Source of the DNA: Syntrophaceae bacterium UBA2280
GTDB lineage: Bacteria; Desulfobacterota; Syntrophia; Syntrophales; Smithellaceae
Length of the DNA: 64,000 bases
Assembly (NCBI GenBank): GCA_002347685.1
Contig: DDWS01000002.1
Coordinates: 1-64,000, forward strand
Direction of reading: 5' to 3'
The translations under genes were made by a program, and so were the position numbers. The notes below the pieces were generated by a model. The model was not told the origin of the DNA, made no database searches, and saw only the letters and a program-made list of their open reading frames with translations. Every line of letters starts with the position of its first letter. Within the stretch, counting starts at the first letter, position 1. Positions 25,640 to 34,807 of the stretch are shown in pieces.

Positions 25640-26289
25640 GCGCCTTTCTCCTGAATGATCGTATTGGGCAATTCAACGGCCGGTGAGATGGATTTCCCAT
25701 CGTGGATGATCAGGTTTTCAAGGCCGTCCAGGCCCGCATCGAGCGCCTGCGCAAGACGGCCTGCTTTCAGGTGCGGGCGCATGCCGGAGATGATCTTTTC
25801 TGCCGTTCCGGCATCATCGATTTGGCCGGCAAGGCCTGTGTCGGGCAGAATAACAATCCGGTGTTCGAAAAGGCTGATCATCAGAAGCACCGCCCGACGA
25901 TCGGGGGTTGAAAAGATCTCCCGCGCAAGAAAGAGGGATTCGGCGTATTGTCTTGTTTCCGCTTCGGCGCGGTCGGCGGATAAAAACAGGCGGGCGACAT
26001 CCGGAATGAAGACGCACAAAAGAGCCAGTCCCGTGCCGGTTCCAAGGATGATGACGATGCTGACAAGTACTGCCATGGCGGGGGTGGTGAAAGGCCACAG
26101 ATTATTCAGAATCAGAACCACGAGACTGGAAACCGAAACGCCCAGCGCGAAGGATTTCCATGGGATTTCGGGATAGGCGTCGCTGCGTTCGATGAGTGCC
26201 AGCACGATCTGTGTGCCTGTTTTCTTCTCGGCTTTGGCAATCCGATCATCGAGCGCCATTCGTTCTTCATCGTTTAAAACATGACTCAT
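25636..26289 (-). CDS. Second TPM-domain membrane protein
   Basis: The 217-residue protein starts with a cytosolic helical segment (LNDEERMALDDRIAKAEKKTG), then TQIVLALIERSDAYPEIPW. Two membrane helices (about 45-90) follow, and then a second TPM half with FSTPDRRAVLLMISLFEHRIVILPDTGL. This short form typically accompanies the longer YgcG-like protein, and here it lies directly upstream with a four-base overlap. Function is unknown; shared transcription implies a joint envelope role. Confidence 0.8.
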   Translation of the reverse strand: MSHVLNDEERMALDDRIAKAEKKTGTQIVLALIERSDAYPEIPWKSFALGVSVSSLVVLILNNLWPFTTPAMAVLVSIVIILGTGTGLALLCVFIPDVARLFLSADRAEAETRQYAESLFLAREIFSTPDRRAVLLMISLFEHRIVILPDTGLAGQIDDAGTAEKIISGMRPHLKAGRLAQALDAGLDGLENLIIHDGKSISPAVELPNTIIQEKGA

Positions 26290-26370
26290 GTTATTCCTTG
26301 TGATGACACAAAATATTCAATGATGACCGAGAGACTACCTGAACTGTACCGCCGATGTCAACCAATACAA

Positions 26371-26400
26371 AAGCCCCCTGTCTGTGAGGACAGGGGGCTT
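26371..26400 (-). terminator. Terminator downstream of groEL
   Basis: AAGCCCCCTGTC (26371-26382) and GACAGGGGGCTT (26389-26400) form a perfect 12-bp stem with a six-base loop. On the minus strand the stem is followed by TTTTG, and on the plus strand by a weaker T-rich stretch, so it could act in both directions. It closes the groES-groEL transcript. Confidence 0.85.
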
Positions 26401-26413
26401 CATTTATTACCTT

Positions 26414-26440
26414 CAGCCTATAGCCTACAGCCTACAGCCT
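26414..26440. repeat. AGCCTAY heptamer repeat next to groEL
   Basis: CAGCCTA, TAGCCTA, CAGCCTA and CAGCCTG run in uninterrupted seven-base steps between the groEL stop and its terminator. The same heptamer family occurs beside ileS at about 21014-21034. Confidence 0.55.
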
Positions 26441-26448
26441 GTTTTTTC

Positions 26449-28092
26449 TTACATTCCCATTCCGGGATATCCGCCGCCGGGAGGCATACCGGGCATGCCG
26501 CCGCCTGCGCCCTTCTCTTCGGGCTTGTCGGCGATCATGCACTGCGTGGTCAAAAGCAGTCCGGAAACGCTTGCGGCATTCTGCAGAGCGAAGCGGGCCA
26601 CTTTGGTGGGATCGATTACGCCGGCCGCGATCATGTCTTCATAGACATCGGTGCGGGCGTTGAATCCGTAAGAGCCTTTTTTCTCTTTCACTTTTTCCAC
26701 CACGATGCTGCCTTCCATTCCCGCGTTGCAGGCGATCATTTTGATCGGCTCTTCGAGGGCCTTCTTCACGATGTTGACGCCGATCTGCTCGTCGCCTGCC
26801 AGCTCCATTTTGGAAAGTGCGGGCAGGGTGCGCAGGTAAGCGACGCCGCCGCCGGGAACGATGCCTTCTTCAACTGCCGCGCGGGTAGCATGCAGAGCAT
26901 CTTCCACGCGGGCTTTCTTTTCCTTCATTTCGGATTCGGTGGCTGCGCCAACTTTGATCACGGCAACACCGCCGACCAGCTTGGCCAGTCTTTCCTGAAG
27001 TTTTTCCTTGTCGTAATCCGAGGTGGTCTCTTCGATCTGGGCGCGGATCTGCTTGACACGGCCTTCGAGATCAGCGCGTTTGCCTGCGCCGTCGATAATG
27101 GTGGTGTTGTCTTTATCAATGGTGATCTTTTTGGCTTTTCCCAGGTCTTCGAGTTTCACGTTTTCCAGTTTGTAGCCCATGTCTTCGGAGATCATCGTGC
27201 CGCCGGTGAGGATGGCGATGTCTTCGAGCATGGCCTTGCGGCGGTCGCCGAAGCCGGGGGCTTTAACGGCTGCAACATGCAGGGTGCCGCGGATCTTGTT
27301 GACCACCAGGGTGGCCAGCGCTTCGCCTTCAATGTCTTCGGCGATGATCAAAAGCGGTCTGCCCATTTTGGCGATCTGTTCGAGGATCGGCAGCAGGTCT
27401 TTCATGCCGGTGATTTTCTTTTCGTAGATGAGGATGAGAGCGTCATCCAGCGAGACAAGCATCTTGTCGGCATTGGTGACGAAGTAGGGGGACAGATAAC
27501 CGCGGTCGAACTGCATCCCTTCGACGATCTCCAGTTCGGTCTCCAGGCCTTTGGCTTCTTCAACCGTGATGACGCCTTCCTTGCCGACTTTGTCCATCGC
27601 GCCGGCGATGATGCTGCCGATGGTTTCATCGTTGTTGGCGGAAATGGTGCCGACCTGCGCGATTTCTTTTTGATCCTTGGTGGGTTTGCTCATCTTGCCG
27701 AGTTCTTTGACAACAACCGTGACGGCTTTATCGATACCGCGTTTGATATCCATGGGGTTTGATCCGGCCGCGACTGCCTTGACGCCTTCGCGGTAAATGG
27801 CCTGGGCCAGTAATGTTGCGGTGGTGGTGCCGTCGCCCGCGACGTCGCTGGTCTTGCTGGCAACTTCTTTCACCATCTGCGCGCCCATGTTTTCAAATTT
27901 GTCTTCCAATTCAATTTCTTTGGCGACAGTCACACCGTCTTTGGTCATGGTGGGTGAGCCATAGCTCTTGTCAATAATTACGTTACGGCCCTTGGGGCCA
28001 AGGGTTACTTTCACAGCGTCGGCCAGGGTGTTTACGCCCTTGAGTATCGACTTTCTTGCTTCTTCATCGTAAAGAAGTATTTTTGCTCCCAT
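26449..28092 (-). CDS. groEL: Chaperonin GroEL (Hsp60)
   Basis: The 547-residue subunit of the 14-mer folding chamber is complete. It contains the ATP-binding LGPKGRNVIIDKSYGSPTMTKDGVTVAKEI region, the GDGTTTATLLAQAI motif, and the C-terminal Gly-Gly-Met-type tail (GGGMPGMPPGGGYPGMGM) that lines the cavity. AAGGAGG precedes the ATG. groES lies 26 bases upstream, the normal bicistronic order. Confidence 0.98.
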   Translation of the reverse strand: MGAKILLYDEEARKSILKGVNTLADAVKVTLGPKGRNVIIDKSYGSPTMTKDGVTVAKEIELEDKFENMGAQMVKEVASKTSDVAGDGTTTATLLAQAIYREGVKAVAAGSNPMDIKRGIDKAVTVVVKELGKMSKPTKDQKEIAQVGTISANNDETIGSIIAGAMDKVGKEGVITVEEAKGLETELEIVEGMQFDRGYLSPYFVTNADKMLVSLDDALILIYEKKITGMKDLLPILEQIAKMGRPLLIIAEDIEGEALATLVVNKIRGTLHVAAVKAPGFGDRRKAMLEDIAILTGGTMISEDMGYKLENVKLEDLGKAKKITIDKDNTTIIDGAGKRADLEGRVKQIRAQIEETTSDYDKEKLQERLAKLVGGVAVIKVGAATESEMKEKKARVEDALHATRAAVEEGIVPGGGVAYLRTLPALSKMELAGDEQIGVNIVKKALEEPIKMIACNAGMEGSIVVEKVKEKKGSYGFNARTDVYEDMIAAGVIDPTKVARFALQNAASVSGLLLTTQCMIADKPEEKGAGGGMPGMPPGGGYPGMGM

Positions 28093-28118
28093 TGTATATG
28101 TTCCTCCTTAAAATATTC

Positions 28119-28409
28119 TTATTTTTCAATAATGCCTAAAATGTCGTCTTCTCTCATGATGAGGTATTCTTCGCCGTCGATTTTGACTTCGGTTCCGCCG
28201 TATTTGCTGAAGAGGACTTTATCGCCGACTTTAACGTCCAGCGGGAGGACTTTGCCTTCTTCAGTCACCTTTCCCTTGCCGACTGCGGTGACTTTGCCTT
28301 CGATCGGCTTTTCCTTGGCTGAGTCGGGGATGATGATCCCCCCCTTGGTTTTGGTTTCCTCGTCCAAACGTTTTACAATGATTCTATCCTGTAAAGGTCT
28401 GATTTTCAT
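28119..28409 (-). CDS. groES: Co-chaperonin GroES (Hsp10)
   Basis: The 96-residue lid subunit has the MKIRPLQDRIIVKRLDEE opening, the mobile loop ETKTKGGIIIPDSAKEKP and the closing GEEYLIMREDDILGII. AGGAG is placed normally before the ATG. It is the first gene of the groES-groEL operon. No CIRCE inverted repeat was found upstream, so HrcA control is not indicated; a sigma-70-like promoter lies at 28471-28498. Confidence 0.98.
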   Translation of the reverse strand: MKIRPLQDRIIVKRLDEETKTKGGIIIPDSAKEKPIEGKVTAVGKGKVTEEGKVLPLDVKVGDKVLFSKYGGTEVKIDGEEYLIMREDDILGIIEK

Positions 28410-28470
28410 ACTGTTTATGCTCCTTTCTTCTTTTTATGTTTAATTTTATGAATGCTGCTTAAGCGGCGCT

Positions 28471-28498
28471 ATTTTATGCATGAATTACCCCGTGTCAA
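28471..28498 (-). promoter_or_regulatory. groES-groEL promoter
   Basis: On the minus strand TTGACA (28498-28493) and TAAAAT (28476-28471) are 16 bases apart, about 60 bases before the groES start. This is a good vegetative promoter. I could not recognise a sigma-32-type -35 (CTTGAAA) in place of it, although the -35 region reads TCTTGACA. Confidence 0.65.
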
Positions 28499-28543
28499 GA
28501 TTATTGAAAAAAAAATTGAATATTTTTTTTACTGCAGCCGGCT

Positions 28544-29902
28544 TCAGAAAAGATTTTCGAGCAATTCCCTGAGGGAGGAAATCGTGCAGATCTCCATCCC
28601 GGATGTCCGGGTCCATTGGGCTGAATTGGTTTTCGGCGCCAGGCAGCGGGTAAAACCCATCCGGGCCGCTTCCTTGATCCGGGCATCCATCTGGGAGACT
28701 GCCCGCACCTCGCCTGTGAGGCCCACTTCGCCCAGAATCACCGTATGGGCGTCCACCGGACGGTCCAGGAAACTCGATGCCATCGCCGCGACGACACCCA
28801 GGTCCACCGCCGGTTCATCCACACGGACGCCGCCTGCGACATTGATAAAGATGTCGGAGCCGCCCAGCTTAAGCCCGCAAATTTTATCGAGCACCGCCAC
28901 CAGAAGCGAAACCCGGTTGTGATCCACGCCGATGGCCGTGCGGCGGGGCATGCCCAGATTGGACTGGCTCACCAGCGCCTGAATTTCCACCAGGATCGGC
29001 CGGGTGCCCTCCAGCGAGGTCACGACCACCGATCCGGGCGCGTTTTCGGGCCGTTCGGCCAGAAAGAAAGCCGAGGGATTGGGCACTTCGATTAAGCCTT
29101 TATCGCGCATCTCAAACACGCCGATTTCGTTGGTGGGGCCGAAACGGTTCTTGATGCTGCGGATGATCCGGTAGGCATGTCCCGAGTCACCTTCAAAATA
29201 TAAAACGGTATCGACCATGTGTTCGAGAACCTTGGGGCCGGCAATCGACCCGTCCTTGGTGACATGACCGACGAGAAACACGGGGATGCCGTTTTTCTTG
29301 GCCGACAGAATCAGGCGCGATGAGGCTTCGCGCACCTGGCCCACCGATCCGGGCGCGGACATCAGCTCGCCGGAATATACGGTCTGAATGGAATCAATCA
29401 CCACAATCGCGGGTGCGACCTTCTTAATCTGGTCGAGAATTTTCTCCAGGGAGACTTCGACCAGCAGCAGCAATTCTTTTGCCGCCGTACCGATCCGGTC
29501 GCTGCGAAGTTTAATCTGGCTTGCCGATTCTTCACCGGAAATGTAGAGGACTCTATGGCCGCTCATGGCGAGGTTATTCATCACCTGAAGCATGAGCGTG
29601 GATTTGCCGATTCCCGGTTCGCCGCCGATCAGAATGGCCGAGCCGGCCACGATGCCGCCGCCCAGTACCCGGTCGATCTCGGCGATTCCGGTGGCCATTC
29701 GTTCGCCCTCCCGGGCCGGAATCTCATCAATCGGCAGGGGGATGCCGTCAAAACTCATGTCGGCGCGCAAGCCTGAATCCGCCGGGGTAACCAGCTCTTC
29801 GGCAAAGCAGTTCCATCCGCTGCACGAAGGACATTTTCCCAGCCACTTGGGCGACATGTACCCGCAATGCTGACAAAAAAAGCTGGTTTTCGATTTTTTC
29901 AA
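28544..29902 (-). CDS. radA: DNA repair protein RadA
   Basis: The 452-residue protein has the N-terminal zinc finger (C10, C13, C24, C27), Walker A GGEPGIGKST (93-102), the RadA-specific KNRFG motif, and a C-terminal Lon-protease-like domain (GVDHNRVSLLVAVLDK, then VGLTGEVRAVSQ). It is a RecA paralogue helicase that processes recombination intermediates by driving branch migration. It is transcribed toward groES with its own spacing and shows nothing unusual. Confidence 0.97.
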   Translation of the reverse strand: MKKSKTSFFCQHCGYMSPKWLGKCPSCSGWNCFAEELVTPADSGLRADMSFDGIPLPIDEIPAREGERMATGIAEIDRVLGGGIVAGSAILIGGEPGIGKSTLMLQVMNNLAMSGHRVLYISGEESASQIKLRSDRIGTAAKELLLLVEVSLEKILDQIKKVAPAIVVIDSIQTVYSGELMSAPGSVGQVREASSRLILSAKKNGIPVFLVGHVTKDGSIAGPKVLEHMVDTVLYFEGDSGHAYRIIRSIKNRFGPTNEIGVFEMRDKGLIEVPNPSAFFLAERPENAPGSVVVTSLEGTRPILVEIQALVSQSNLGMPRRTAIGVDHNRVSLLVAVLDKICGLKLGGSDIFINVAGGVRVDEPAVDLGVVAAMASSFLDRPVDAHTVILGEVGLTGEVRAVSQMDARIKEAARMGFTRCLAPKTNSAQWTRTSGMEICTISSLRELLENLF

Positions 29903-29978
29903 GGTACTCCCCTTTGCGGCGCATACAAAAACATATTCCCTGACCGGATGTCAACACGAATCACCGTCATCGGGATTT

Positions 29979-30614
29979 TTACCGCTCTTTGCCGCCGGTC
30001 ATCAGAAAAACCGTGAATACGCGATTTTTGCCGTCTTCATCCGGTTTTTCAATGCGCGCCGCTTCACGATCACGAACCCGGGTAAATCCCGCGTCAGTCA
30101 ACGCCAGGTGCAGGTCTTTGCGGTTAAACCCGAAATGAAACACGCCTGTATTGCCGGAATGGAACCGGCCGTCGTCCGGATCGAGATCAGCGATACACAG
30201 GATTCCGGCAGGACGCAAAACACGATAAAACTGCTTCAACAGCGCGCCGGTTTCTTTGACATGATGCAGCGTCATGCTGCTGACGACGAGATCATAACAG
30301 CCCGTCAGGATGTCGCCTTCGTCAAGGTCAATGAGGCGGGAGGTGACATTGGCTGTGCCCTGCTTTCGGACTTTTTTTTGAAGGACGTCGAGCATGCCTC
30401 GCGAGCTGTCCACGCCGTGTATGGAACGGACGAAGGGTTGCAGCGCCATGGTCAGAAGCCCCGTCCCGCACCCGAAATCCAAAACATCCATATCTCTGGA
30501 AAGGATGACATATTCCCGAATGGCCCGCGCGATGTCGGCTGCCACTTTGACGCGTCCCGGGTTTGCGTCCCAGGCGCTCGCCTCTGCATCAAAATTTCTT
30601 TTTTCGTGGGTCAT
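29979..30614 (-). CDS. Class I SAM-dependent methyltransferase
   Basis: I favour the ATG at 30614; a TTG 21 bases earlier is the other option. The roughly 211-residue protein has motif I VLDFGCGTGLLTMAL, an acidic GVDSS loop, VVSSMTLHHV as motif II and LRPAGILCIADLD as motif III, the pattern of Methyltransf_11/UbiE-like enzymes. The acceptor cannot be predicted. It lies 77 bases upstream of radA on the same strand. Confidence 0.85.
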   Translation of the reverse strand: MTHEKRNFDAEASAWDANPGRVKVAADIARAIREYVILSRDMDVLDFGCGTGLLTMALQPFVRSIHGVDSSRGMLDVLQKKVRKQGTANVTSRLIDLDEGDILTGCYDLVVSSMTLHHVKETGALLKQFYRVLRPAGILCIADLDPDDGRFHSGNTGVFHFGFNRKDLHLALTDAGFTRVRDREAARIEKPDEDGKNRVFTVFLMTGGKER

Positions 30615-30702
30615 GTGGTCCAATCCCTTTGACAAAACCAGGGTGAAGGCAAAAGGCGAAGGCAGGCCGGTTCTGATGGCCCTTCAACCGGCCTGCCCTG
30701 AT

Positions 30703-30909
30703 CTATCTGGATTTGCCGATGGTGGAGATATTGAAGGGGACGTAAAGCGGGCAGAAGGCGAGGGCGCTGGTGACCAGGAAAATCAGCGCGAAAATACCGA
30801 GAATGACGGCGGCGACGCCGCTGATGGTCCCGGTCAGATAAAGAATGATGACCACAATGGCCAGCAAAACCCTGATGGTCCGATCGATGGTTCCCATGTT
30901 CTTTTTCAT
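30703..30909 (-). CDS. DUF2892 (YgaP-like) small inner-membrane protein
   Basis: The start is placed at the ATG 30909 behind GAAAGGGG, giving 68 residues. NMGTIDRTIRVLLAIVVIILYLTG and the second membrane segment ending in FCPLYVPFNIST match DUF2892, the two-helix domain also fused to rhodanese in YgaP. The FCP-type cysteine next to the second helix is typical. The function is unknown, with a frequent association with sulfur and redox genes in other genomes. Confidence 0.85.
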   Translation of the reverse strand: MKKNMGTIDRTIRVLLAIVVIILYLTGTISGVAAVILGIFALIFLVTSALAFCPLYVPFNISTIGKSR

Positions 30910-31127
30910 ACACACCCCTTTCTTTCAGAAACGGCTGAAAAGAAAAAAACTGATCATGCGCGAATGAACAAATCCGCGCATCCCGCCTGCCTCACCGCAC
31001 AATTTACCACCAATTCATCCGGCAGGCAAGACCTTGAGTACATTTACTCTCCGCGCCTGCCGTCCGGTTGATCATCGGGGATTGCGGTATTTTTCTTCTT
31101 GTCCGGAACCGGACAAGACGGTTTCAT

Positions 31128-31217
31128 TCAGGTTGAGATGCCCATCTTCGGCAGCAGCCAGGCCTGCAGAAAAAACCAGCCCCCGATAATCAGCAGTACC
31201 ACAAATATATCGTTCAT
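31128..31217 (-). CDS. 29-residue single-helix membrane protein
   Basis: A tiny frame reads MNDIFVVLLIIGGWFFLQAW and then LLPKMGIST before a TGA. A strong GGTGAAGG site lies four bases before the ATG. It consists of one membrane helix with two tryptophans and a short positively charged end with a conserved-looking PKMG. Size, ribosome-binding site and composition argue for a real small protein. I do not know its role. Confidence 0.6.
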   Translation of the reverse strand: MNDIFVVLLIIGGWFFLQAWLLPKMGIST

Positions 31218-31455
31218 ATTCCTTCACCTCAATTCAAGCGCTTTGGTCTTTAATATAACGCGTCATCGAATAAAATCAATAGGCCCTCACGGGAAAGATA
31301 AGTTTATTCGAGGTCTTTTCATGTTGCCACCGAAGGGATAAATGTGGTAAGTTCATGCATTATCACCACCAGCACTTGCGGCAATGGCGCATCGACGTTC
31401 GTCCATTGATGGGATTTTGGTGTAACATCAGGGCCGGCAACGAAAAAGAATTTCC

Positions 31456-34137
31456 ATGGCTATGAAAAAGCAGACAAAAGTGAAAAACAGCGGCAATACG
31501 GGAAGCAGCCCCCTTCCTGCCCCGACCCGCAGAATCGGTAAGGTTGCGTCCGGCCCGGCAAAGCATGCGCCGGCCGGGCAGGCAGGCGATCCTTTCCCGA
31601 TTGTCGGCATTGGTGCCTCCGCCGGCGGGCTGGAGGCCCTCGAACAATTCCTGGGGCATGTGCCCGAATCCAGCCGCATGGCCTTTGTGATCGTTCAGCA
31701 CCTGGACCCGACCCACAAGGGGATCATGCCCGAACTGCTCGGGCGCGTCACCCCGATGAAGGTTTTCCAGGTTATCGACGGGATGCGGGTCAAACCCGAC
31801 TGCGTCTATGTGATTCCTCCCAACAAGGACATGTCCATTCTGCATGGCGTGTTGCACCTCTTTGAGCCGGGAGCGCCCCGCGGCCTGCGTCTCCCCATCG
31901 ATTTCTTCCTGCGGTCGCTTGCCCTAGACCGCAAGGAGCACAGCATCGGCGTCATTCTCTCCGGCATGGGTTCGGACGGCACGCTCGGACTTCGGGCCAT
32001 CAAGGAAAAAGCGGGAATTGCGCTGGTGCAGACGCCCGCCACGGCCAAGTTCGACAGCATGGTCCGAAGTGCCATCGCGGAGGGGCTTGCCGATATCATT
32101 GCCCCGGCAGAGGATTTGCCCGGAAAGATTATTGACTACCTGAAACACGCCCTGGTTATTACCTCGACCGAGATCCCCCTGGAAGAGAAGGACCACAGCG
32201 CGCTTTCCAAAATTCTGATCCTGCTTCGGTCCAAGACCGGCCAGGACTTCTCCCTGTATAAGAAAAACACCCTCTACCGCCGGATCGAGCGGCGCATGAG
32301 CATTCACCAGATCGACCGGATTGCCTCGTATGTGCGCTACCTGCAGGAAAATGCCCAGGAGCTGGAAATTCTCTTCAAGGAGCTTCTGATCGGCGTGACC
32401 AGCTTTTTCCGTGACGAGGCCCCCTGGCTGCAACTGCGCGATGAGGTTATCCCGGCGCTGATTGCCGGCCACCCGCAGGGCGGAACGCTGCGGGCCTGGT
32501 CGGCGGGCTGCTCGACCGGGGAGGAGGCTTATTCGCTGGCCATGACCTTCAAGGAGGCCATTGAAAACGTTAAAGCCGCAAAAAAATTTACCTTGCATAT
32601 CTTTGCCACCGATCTCGATCGGGAGACGATTGACAAAGCCCGCCAAGGGGTCTATCCGGCAGGCATCGCCGCGGACGTGACGGATTCGCGCCTGACGCGG
32701 TTTTTCACCAGGGAAGCCAATGGCTACCGCATCCGCGCGGAAATCCGCGAAATGGTGACCTTTGCCACGCAAAACATCATCATGGACCCGCCCTTTACCA
32801 AGCTCGATATTCTCATCTGCCGCAACCTTCTAATCTATCTCACACCGGAACTGCAAAAAAAGCTCCTGCCGCTTTTTCACTACAGCCTGAAACCGGGCGG
32901 CGTCCTGTTTCTGGGCAGCGCGGAGACCATCAACAGCTTTACGGACCTCTTCGAGCCGCTGCATATCAAGTCACGATTTTTCCGCAGGCGTGAATCCGTC
33001 CTGACTGCCGAAACGCTGGTGTTCCCAGCGTCATTTACCCCCGCCCTGCCGGGGCTTCCCAAGGAGTTAACGATGTTGAAACCCGCCGCCAATCTCCAGT
33101 CTCTTGCTGATCAGCTGCTCTTACAGCACTTTTCCCCGCCGGCCGTTCTGGTGAACGACAAGGGCGATATTCTCTATGTCAGCGGTCGGACGGGCAAATA
33201 CCTGGAGCCCGCGGCCGGGAAGGCCAACTGGAATATTTTTGCCATGGCCCGCGAGGGACTTCGTTTTGAACTCGGCAGCGCCTTCCAGAAGGCGCTGCGG
33301 CAAAAAGGGGCGATGAACGTCAGGGGGATTCAGATTGGAACGAACGGCGGCAAACAGGTCGTCGATATCACCGTGCAGGCAATTGAAGAGCCGGAGGCGC
33401 TTCGCGGGATGGTGATGATCACCTTTACCGACGTGCCCGCGCCCCCGCAAGCCAAAAAGAAGGCTGGCGCAAGTAAAGCTCCTGTCGGCATGACCAGAAT
33501 TCACGAACTGGAGCATGAGCTTCAACAATTACGGGAACAGCTTCAGACGACCCGCGAGGAGATGCAATCCTCGCAGGAAGAGCTCAAATCCACCAACGAA
33601 GAATTGCAGTCCACGAATGAAGAACTGCAATCCACCAATGAAGAACTGACCACCTCCCGGGAAGAGATGCAGTCCATGAACGAGGAGCTGCAGACGGTGA
33701 ACGCCGAGCAGCAATCCAAAATGGATGAGATGTCCTGGATCAACAACGATATGAGGAATCTGCTCAACAGCACACAAATCGTCACCGTGTTTCTGGACAA
33801 CGAACTCCATGTACGGCGATTCACCACCGGAGCGGACAAACTCTTCAATCTGATCCCGTCGGATGTGGGAAGGCCGCTTTCCGACATCACTAGCGACCTG
33901 CTCTATCCCGGCATGACCGAAGAAGTGCAGGAGGTGTTAAGGACACTGGTTTTTTCGGAAAAGCAGATCGCCACCGGCGATGGGCGCTGGTTTCTGGTGC
34001 GCATCATGCCCTACCGCACGATGGACGACATCATCGGCGGCGTGGTGATCACTTTTTCGAACATCACCGCGGCCAAAAAGCTGGAGGTCGAACTGCGGGA
34101 AGAGATTGAGAAGTTAAAGAAAGAAGATAAAATATAG
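31456..34137 (+). CDS. CheB-CheR-PAS fusion protein
   Basis: This 893-residue protein joins a CheB methylesterase domain (45-235; catalytic triad S55 in GASAGG, H82 in QHLDP, D174 in GMGSDG) to a CheR methyltransferase domain (about 250-520, with the GCSTGEEAYSLA SAM-binding motif and NLLIYL). A long coiled coil follows (about 690-760) in which STNEELQ-type heptads repeat, and then a PAS domain (about 770-875). The receiver domain that normally regulates CheB is absent. No methyl-accepting receptors or CheA/CheW are in the window, so it more likely feeds the adjacent PAS-sigma-54/Kai proteins than a flagellar pathway. Confidence 0.93.
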   Translation: MAMKKQTKVKNSGNTGSSPLPAPTRRIGKVASGPAKHAPAGQAGDPFPIVGIGASAGGLEALEQFLGHVPESSRMAFVIVQHLDPTHKGIMPELLGRVTPMKVFQVIDGMRVKPDCVYVIPPNKDMSILHGVLHLFEPGAPRGLRLPIDFFLRSLALDRKEHSIGVILSGMGSDGTLGLRAIKEKAGIALVQTPATAKFDSMVRSAIAEGLADIIAPAEDLPGKIIDYLKHALVITSTEIPLEEKDHSALSKILILLRSKTGQDFSLYKKNTLYRRIERRMSIHQIDRIASYVRYLQENAQELEILFKELLIGVTSFFRDEAPWLQLRDEVIPALIAGHPQGGTLRAWSAGCSTGEEAYSLAMTFKEAIENVKAAKKFTLHIFATDLDRETIDKARQGVYPAGIAADVTDSRLTRFFTREANGYRIRAEIREMVTFATQNIIMDPPFTKLDILICRNLLIYLTPELQKKLLPLFHYSLKPGGVLFLGSAETINSFTDLFEPLHIKSRFFRRRESVLTAETLVFPASFTPALPGLPKELTMLKPAANLQSLADQLLLQHFSPPAVLVNDKGDILYVSGRTGKYLEPAAGKANWNIFAMAREGLRFELGSAFQKALRQKGAMNVRGIQIGTNGGKQVVDITVQAIEEPEALRGMVMITFTDVPAPPQAKKKAGASKAPVGMTRIHELEHELQQLREQLQTTREEMQSSQEELKSTNEELQSTNEELQSTNEELTTSREEMQSMNEELQTVNAEQQSKMDEMSWINNDMRNLLNSTQIVTVFLDNELHVRRFTTGADKLFNLIPSDVGRPLSDITSDLLYPGMTEEVQEVLRTLVFSEKQIATGDGRWFLVRIMPYRTMDDIIGGVVITFSNITAAKKLEVELREEIEKLKKEDKI

Positions 34138-34201
34138 AATACAGAATACAGAATACAGTATTCTGGCTTCTGGATTCTGATCTCTGACTTCTGCCTTCTG
34201 A
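34136..34201. repeat. Heptamer repeat hairpin R1
   Basis: AGAATAC occurs three times in tandem, then the strand switches to TTCTGNN units (TTCTGGC, TTCTGGA, TTCTGAT, CTCTGAC, TTCTGCC). The left and right arms are complementary, so the tract can fold into a long imperfect hairpin between the CheB-CheR and CheB genes. Confidence 0.7.
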
Positions 34202-34222
34202 AGAATAGCGGAGTGATTCTCA

Positions 34223-34807
34223 ATGGAAGCTAAGCATTTTGCAAAAGATTTTCCTGTTGTTTGCGTGGGCGGTTCGGCCGGCGGCCTCGACGCCTATACC
34301 CGGTTGCTAAAGCATCTGCCGGCCGATATGGGTGTCGCTATCGTCATCGTTAATCACTTGAGAACCACAGCCACACTGCTCCACGAGCTTCTCCCGCAAT
34401 ACACCGAGATGCCGGTTGAACTGATCACGGAAAGTTTACAAATCAAACCTAACCATGTGTTTATCATCCCGGAACAGCGTGATTTGCATGTTCAAGACGG
34501 AGAGTTCCGCTTAAAGCCGATATCCAAGCCCCGGGGATGGCCCGACGTGATTACGGTTTTTCTGCGTTCCCTGACTGAGAACTGGGACGGCAAACTTATC
34601 GCGGTCATTGTCTCCGGCTATGATGGTGATGGAGCGGCAGCGCTATGCGGCATAAAAGAAGCGGGTGGCATTACCATCGCACAAAATCCCGACACAGCCG
34701 GGCAGCCGGATATGCCGGAGAGCGCCATAGCCAGCGGGTGTATAGATTTTGTTCTTTCACCTGAGGATATTGCAAAAGAAATTGTACGAATTGCGCGAGG
34801 AGAATAG
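34223..34807 (+). CDS. Stand-alone CheB methylesterase domain protein
   Basis: The 194-residue protein is just the CheB catalytic domain: S18 in GGSAGG, H45 in VNHL, and D136 in SGYDGDG, with the family's PDVITVFLRSL and DMPESAIASG segments. There is no receiver domain. CheB hydrolyses methyl-glutamates on chemoreceptors, but similar orphan domains occur in non-motility signalling clusters. It is flanked by heptamer repeats and lies between the CheB-CheR-PAS fusion and the four-PAS activator, all on one strand. Confidence 0.88.
   Translation: MEAKHFAKDFPVVCVGGSAGGLDAYTRLLKHLPADMGVAIVIVNHLRTTATLLHELLPQYTEMPVELITESLQIKPNHVFIIPEQRDLHVQDGEFRLKPISKPRGWPDVITVFLRSLTENWDGKLIAVIVSGYDGDGAAALCGIKEAGGITIAQNPDTAGQPDMPESAIASGCIDFVLSPEDIAKEIVRIARGE

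Noticed and set aside
26281..27762. Long open frame opposite groEL (493 codons).
   Set aside because: It mirrors the groEL codon pattern in the opposite strand, has no ribosome-binding site and a low-complexity His/Phe/Asp-rich product; GroEL is certain.
28410..28500. Search for a CIRCE element upstream of groES.
   Set aside because: No TTAGCACTC-N9-GAGTGCTAA-like inverted repeat is present.
31098..31117. CTTGTCCGG-AA-CCGGACAAG palindrome as a terminator.
   Set aside because: The loop is two bases and neither strand has a T-run directly after the stem; it may be an operator, but nothing supports that.
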